Assembly: GCA_014377915.1 (NCBI GenBank)
Contig: JACMOT010000538.1
Coordinates: 1-35,948 of the forward strand
Direction: 5' to 3'
DNA: 35,948 bases
From: Tardiphaga sp.
GTDB lineage: Bacteria > Pseudomonadota > Alphaproteobacteria > Rhizobiales > Xanthobacteraceae
The translations under genes were made by a program, and so were the position numbers. Shown here in pieces: positions 33,570 to 35,948 of this stretch. The notes beneath the pieces were generated by a model. That model was not told where the DNA came from and did no database searches. It was given only the letters and a program-made list of their open reading frames with translations. Position 1 is the stretch's first letter. Each line of letters starts with the position of its first letter.

Positions 33570-34193
33570 ATGATTCAAGGAACCGTCGGTGAGATTTTCG
33601 TGGTGGACGATGATCCTGCGGTCAGAGAAATGCTGTCGCTTGTACTCGGATCGGCTGGATACGAAGTAATCTGCTTTGCCGACGGCGCGGCCTTGCTGGC
33701 TGTTGCCCGCGCTCGCAGCCCGGTCTGCATGCTGCTCGACGTTCATATCCCGGGACAGTCGGGTATCGATATTTTGAAGGAACTGCGCGCGCAGGACTAT
33801 CCAGCGCCGATCTTCATTATTTCCGGCGCGGGCGATATTTCCATGGCCGTCGATGCCATCAAATCCGGCGCGCTCGATTTTATCGAAAAGCCATTCCGCG
33901 GAACCGAAATCGTCGAACGGATCGAGGGAGCTATTCGAGCATTTTCGCGGCGTCGCGAGAAACTACCTTGCACGAGCCAGTCGTTGCACTTTCCCGGCCG
34001 CGAGCCGCTGACCCGTCGCGAGCGAGAGGTCCTCGAACTGATTTCGGCAGGCTTCTCCAACAAGGAAGCCGGCCGTGAACTGGGAATCAGTCCGCGCACC
34101 ATCGAAGATCACCGCGCCAATATCATGAAAAAACTTGGCGCTCGGAACGCCACCGAGTTGTTGCGGATTGTTCTGGACGCTGAGCGTGCCTGA
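33570..34193 (+). CDS. FixJ/NarL-family response regulator
   Basis: A 207-aa FixJ-like regulator: receiver domain with DDD (13-15), phospho-acceptor Asp57 (MLLDVHIPGQSG), Ser in FIISGAGD and Lys in IEKPF; linker; LuxR-type helix-turn-helix with LTRREREVLELISAGFSNKEA and ISPRTIEDHRANIMKKLGA. The start is the ATG at 33570 after GGGGGATGG; an ATG ten codons earlier is less likely. It resembles FixJ in length and domain order but is a different gene from the true fixJ (14527-15144). It is followed after 210 bases by a membrane PAS sensor, a possible cognate kinase. Divergent from the c-di-GMP operon, it could control it. Confidence 0.92.
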   Translation: MIQGTVGEIFVVDDDPAVREMLSLVLGSAGYEVICFADGAALLAVARARSPVCMLLDVHIPGQSGIDILKELRAQDYPAPIFIISGAGDISMAVDAIKSGALDFIEKPFRGTEIVERIEGAIRAFSRRREKLPCTSQSLHFPGREPLTRREREVLELISAGFSNKEAGRELGISPRTIEDHRANIMKKLGARNATELLRIVLDAERA

Positions 34194-34403
34194 ATCCAGC
34201 CGATAGTAGATCCGCTTGCTCCACAGTTAGCCTCTACCCGCGGCACGGGCACTGGTTCCATTTTCCAGCGTAAAGCTGCCTGACGTCTCAGGGCGAGCTT
34301 CCGTCTCAAATGTCGCGCGCCGTCGTGTGCCAAACATTTCGCTGCGTCCACTATTCCAAGTCGTATGCCCGCAATCAGCGGACCAGAGATCCCGGAGTAC
34401 CGC

Positions 34404-35948
34404 ATGGCGGAAAGTCACGATCGACAGATCTATCTGTCGATACTTCCGAGCTCACCCGCGGATAAAAGGGCCGTCCTCTATGCCGTGATCGGATCGCTGC
34501 TTCTGTTCACCGCGGCGCTTCCTTTTGTCCATGTTCAATTCCCATTGATTCCCGCCTTCATCGCCAGTTATCAGTCGTCGCTCGCGGTTGTTTATATGGT
34601 CACCGCGGTGCTTCTTTTCTCGCAATTCGCCGTATTGCGATCGTCCGGCATCCTCTACCTTGCATGTGGATACCTGTTCACGGCCATCGCCGTCGCTGTC
34701 TACGCCCTGACCTATGACGATCTGTTTTCGAATGACGGCTTATTCTTCCCCGGCCCGGAAACCACGGTCTGGTTTTATCTGGCATGGCATGCCGGGTTTC
34801 CCGTATTCGCGTTGCTCTACGCCCTGTCCGATCCCGAGCAACGACGGTATAAATCCCGCCGTGCCTGCAACCGGGCCATTCTTTGGGCCGTTGTTGGCGT
34901 CTGTCTCGTGGCTGTCGTCCTGTTGCTTATCCTGACGGTCGGTCATCCAACCCTCCCGATCCTCATCATCGATGCGCGATTTTCATCGATCATGGTGACA
35001 TTCATCGCCCTGATCTTCGTTGCATGTTTTCTGTCGATCGGCATTCTTTCGCGAAAAAAGACGCTGGCTGTTCTGGACGTCTGGATGATGGCGATCCTGT
35101 GCGCCTGGATGTTCGACATCTCGCTGTCGGCGGTGTTGAATTCCGCCCGGTTCGACTTCGGATATTACGCGGGGCGCCTTTACGGCCTGTTCGCAGCAGG
35201 CTCGATTCTCACCATATTGCTGACTGAAACGGCTACCATTCAACTTCGCCTGTCCAAGCTGATGCGCCAGCAAGCACGGGATTCCGAAAATGAACTACAG
35301 TTCTACGTTCAGCGAGCCCGGCTTTTCGGCGCCGCGGTAAAGTCATCGAACGACGCTATCATCACCAAATCATTGAATGGAACCATCACGGGCTGGAATC
35401 AGGCTGCCGAGCGTCTTTTCGGGTTTACCGAAATCGAAGCGATCGGGCAGAATATCAATATCATCGTTCCGCGGGATCGTCAGAGCGAAGTGCGCGATAC
35501 CCTGCGAAGCATCAAAGAAGGCGTCGCTGTCGAGAACCATGAGACGGTCCGGCTGGCCAAGGATGGCCGCATCATTGATGTTTCGTTGAGCGTCTCTCCC
35601 GTTCTGTCGGCGACTGGCGACACAATCGGCGCCGCGAAGGTGGCTCGGGACATCACCGACCAGAAACTCAACGAGGAAAAACTCAAGCTTGCGCTTGATG
35701 CCAGTCCGAGCGGGTTTGTCATGATCGATGATACCGGTGGTATCGTCCTCGTCAATGCCGAGACGGAACGGCTGTTTGGCTACGCGCAGAGTGAAATTCT
35801 CGGACAATCCATTGAGATAATCGTTCCTATCGACCTGCGAGCCGGGCATCTCAGCTTGCGCGTGCCCTACGAAGAAAATCCTGCTGCGAGGCGCGCGGCG
35901 GCTGGAATTGAAGGGGTCGGCCAGAAAAAAAATGGTGAAAAATTTCCG
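34404..35948 (+). CDS. Membrane (MASE4-like) multi-PAS sensor, C terminus beyond window
   Basis: An open frame of 515 codons from ATG 34404 (GGAG six bases upstream) to the window end with no stop. Residues 25-275 hold about seven to eight hydrophobic helices (e.g. AVLYAVIGSLLLFTAALPF), the pattern of a MASE4-type membrane sensor. A first PAS domain (about 308-425) has SSNDAIITKSLNGTITGWN and RLFGFTEIEAIGQNI and ends in ARDITDQK; a second PAS (about 435 on) has SGFVMIDDTGGIVLVNAE and RLFGYAQSEILGQ. The output module lies beyond the window; a histidine kinase is most likely for this architecture, with GGDEF as an alternative. It is probably the partner of the FixJ-like regulator just upstream. 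Confidence 0.88.
   Translation, partial: MAESHDRQIYLSILPSSPADKRAVLYAVIGSLLLFTAALPFVHVQFPLIPAFIASYQSSLAVVYMVTAVLLFSQFAVLRSSGILYLACGYLFTAIAVAVYALTYDDLFSNDGLFFPGPETTVWFYLAWHAGFPVFALLYALSDPEQRRYKSRRACNRAILWAVVGVCLVAVVLLLILTVGHPTLPILIIDARFSSIMVTFIALIFVACFLSIGILSRKKTLAVLDVWMMAILCAWMFDISLSAVLNSARFDFGYYAGRLYGLFAAGSILTILLTETATIQLRLSKLMRQQARDSENELQFYVQRARLFGAAVKSSNDAIITKSLNGTITGWNQAAERLFGFTEIEAIGQNINIIVPRDRQSEVRDTLRSIKEGVAVENHETVRLAKDGRIIDVSLSVSPVLSATGDTIGAAKVARDITDQKLNEEKLKLALDASPSGFVMIDDTGGIVLVNAETERLFGYAQSEILGQSIEIIVPIDLRAGHLSLRVPYEENPAARRAAAGIEGVGQKKNGEKFP

Noticed and set aside
1..35948. CRISPR arrays, tRNA or rRNA genes, prophage or toxin-antitoxin modules
   Set aside because: I saw no regularly spaced direct repeats, no tRNA cloverleaf sequence, no rRNA and no integrase, phage or toxin-antitoxin protein motifs.

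Overview
The window looks like chromosomal DNA of an alphaproteobacterium of the Bradyrhizobium / Rhodopseudomonas / Afipia / Tardiphaga group (Nitrobacteraceae). The evidence is the GC-rich coding sequence, a FixL-FixJ-receiver-FixK order like that of Bradyrhizobium, a complete cbb3 oxidase locus (fixNOQP) followed by fixGHIS, and many FixK/FNR-type palindromes (TTGA-N6-TCAA). No nif genes are in view, so this reads as a microaerobic respiration and survival island rather than a symbiosis island. Genus assignment is inference; no search was run.

Layout. 1-3.7 kb: the 5' end of a membrane protein, a branched-chain-amino-acid-type periplasmic binding protein gene broken by an in-frame TAG, and an acyl-CoA synthetase. 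3.8-13.2 kb: a hypoxia/stress block of two universal stress proteins, a small conserved-looking protein, a phasin-like protein, two CBS-BON proteins, a voltage-sensor/cyclic-nucleotide K+ channel, acetate kinase and phosphoketolase. 13.2-16.7 kb (minus strand): fixK, a stand-alone receiver, fixJ and the haem sensor kinase fixL. 16.9-20.5 kb (plus): a CBS protein, a deleted universal stress protein remnant and a large acyl-CoA-synthetase/GNAT fusion. 20.6-29.0 kb: a small cytochrome c gene divergent from fixNOQP-fixGHIS. 29.0-35.9 kb: a signalling region with a receiver protein, a short palindromic repeat, a three-gene MHYT/GGDEF/EAL operon, a FixJ-like regulator and a membrane PAS sensor cut by the window end.

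How it fits together. By analogy with Bradyrhizobium, FixL senses O2 through a haem PAS domain and phosphorylates FixJ, FixJ activates fixK, and FixK activates promoters carrying its palindrome. Nine such palindromes sit at sensible promoter distances between 4.8 and 24.6 kb: before the stress genes, the K+ channel operon, the CBS-phosphoketolase-acetate kinase operon, the receiver gene, between fixL and the CBS gene, before the cytochrome c gene, before fixN and before fixG. The predicted programme combines a high-affinity oxidase and its assembly machinery with a phosphoketolase/acetate-kinase ATP route, K+ flux, adenylate-sensing-type domains and possibly protein acetylation. The least explained parts are the small 70-aa protein, the FixK-box-controlled K+ channel, and the c-di-GMP operon with a degenerate receiver and a 100-aa leader protein.
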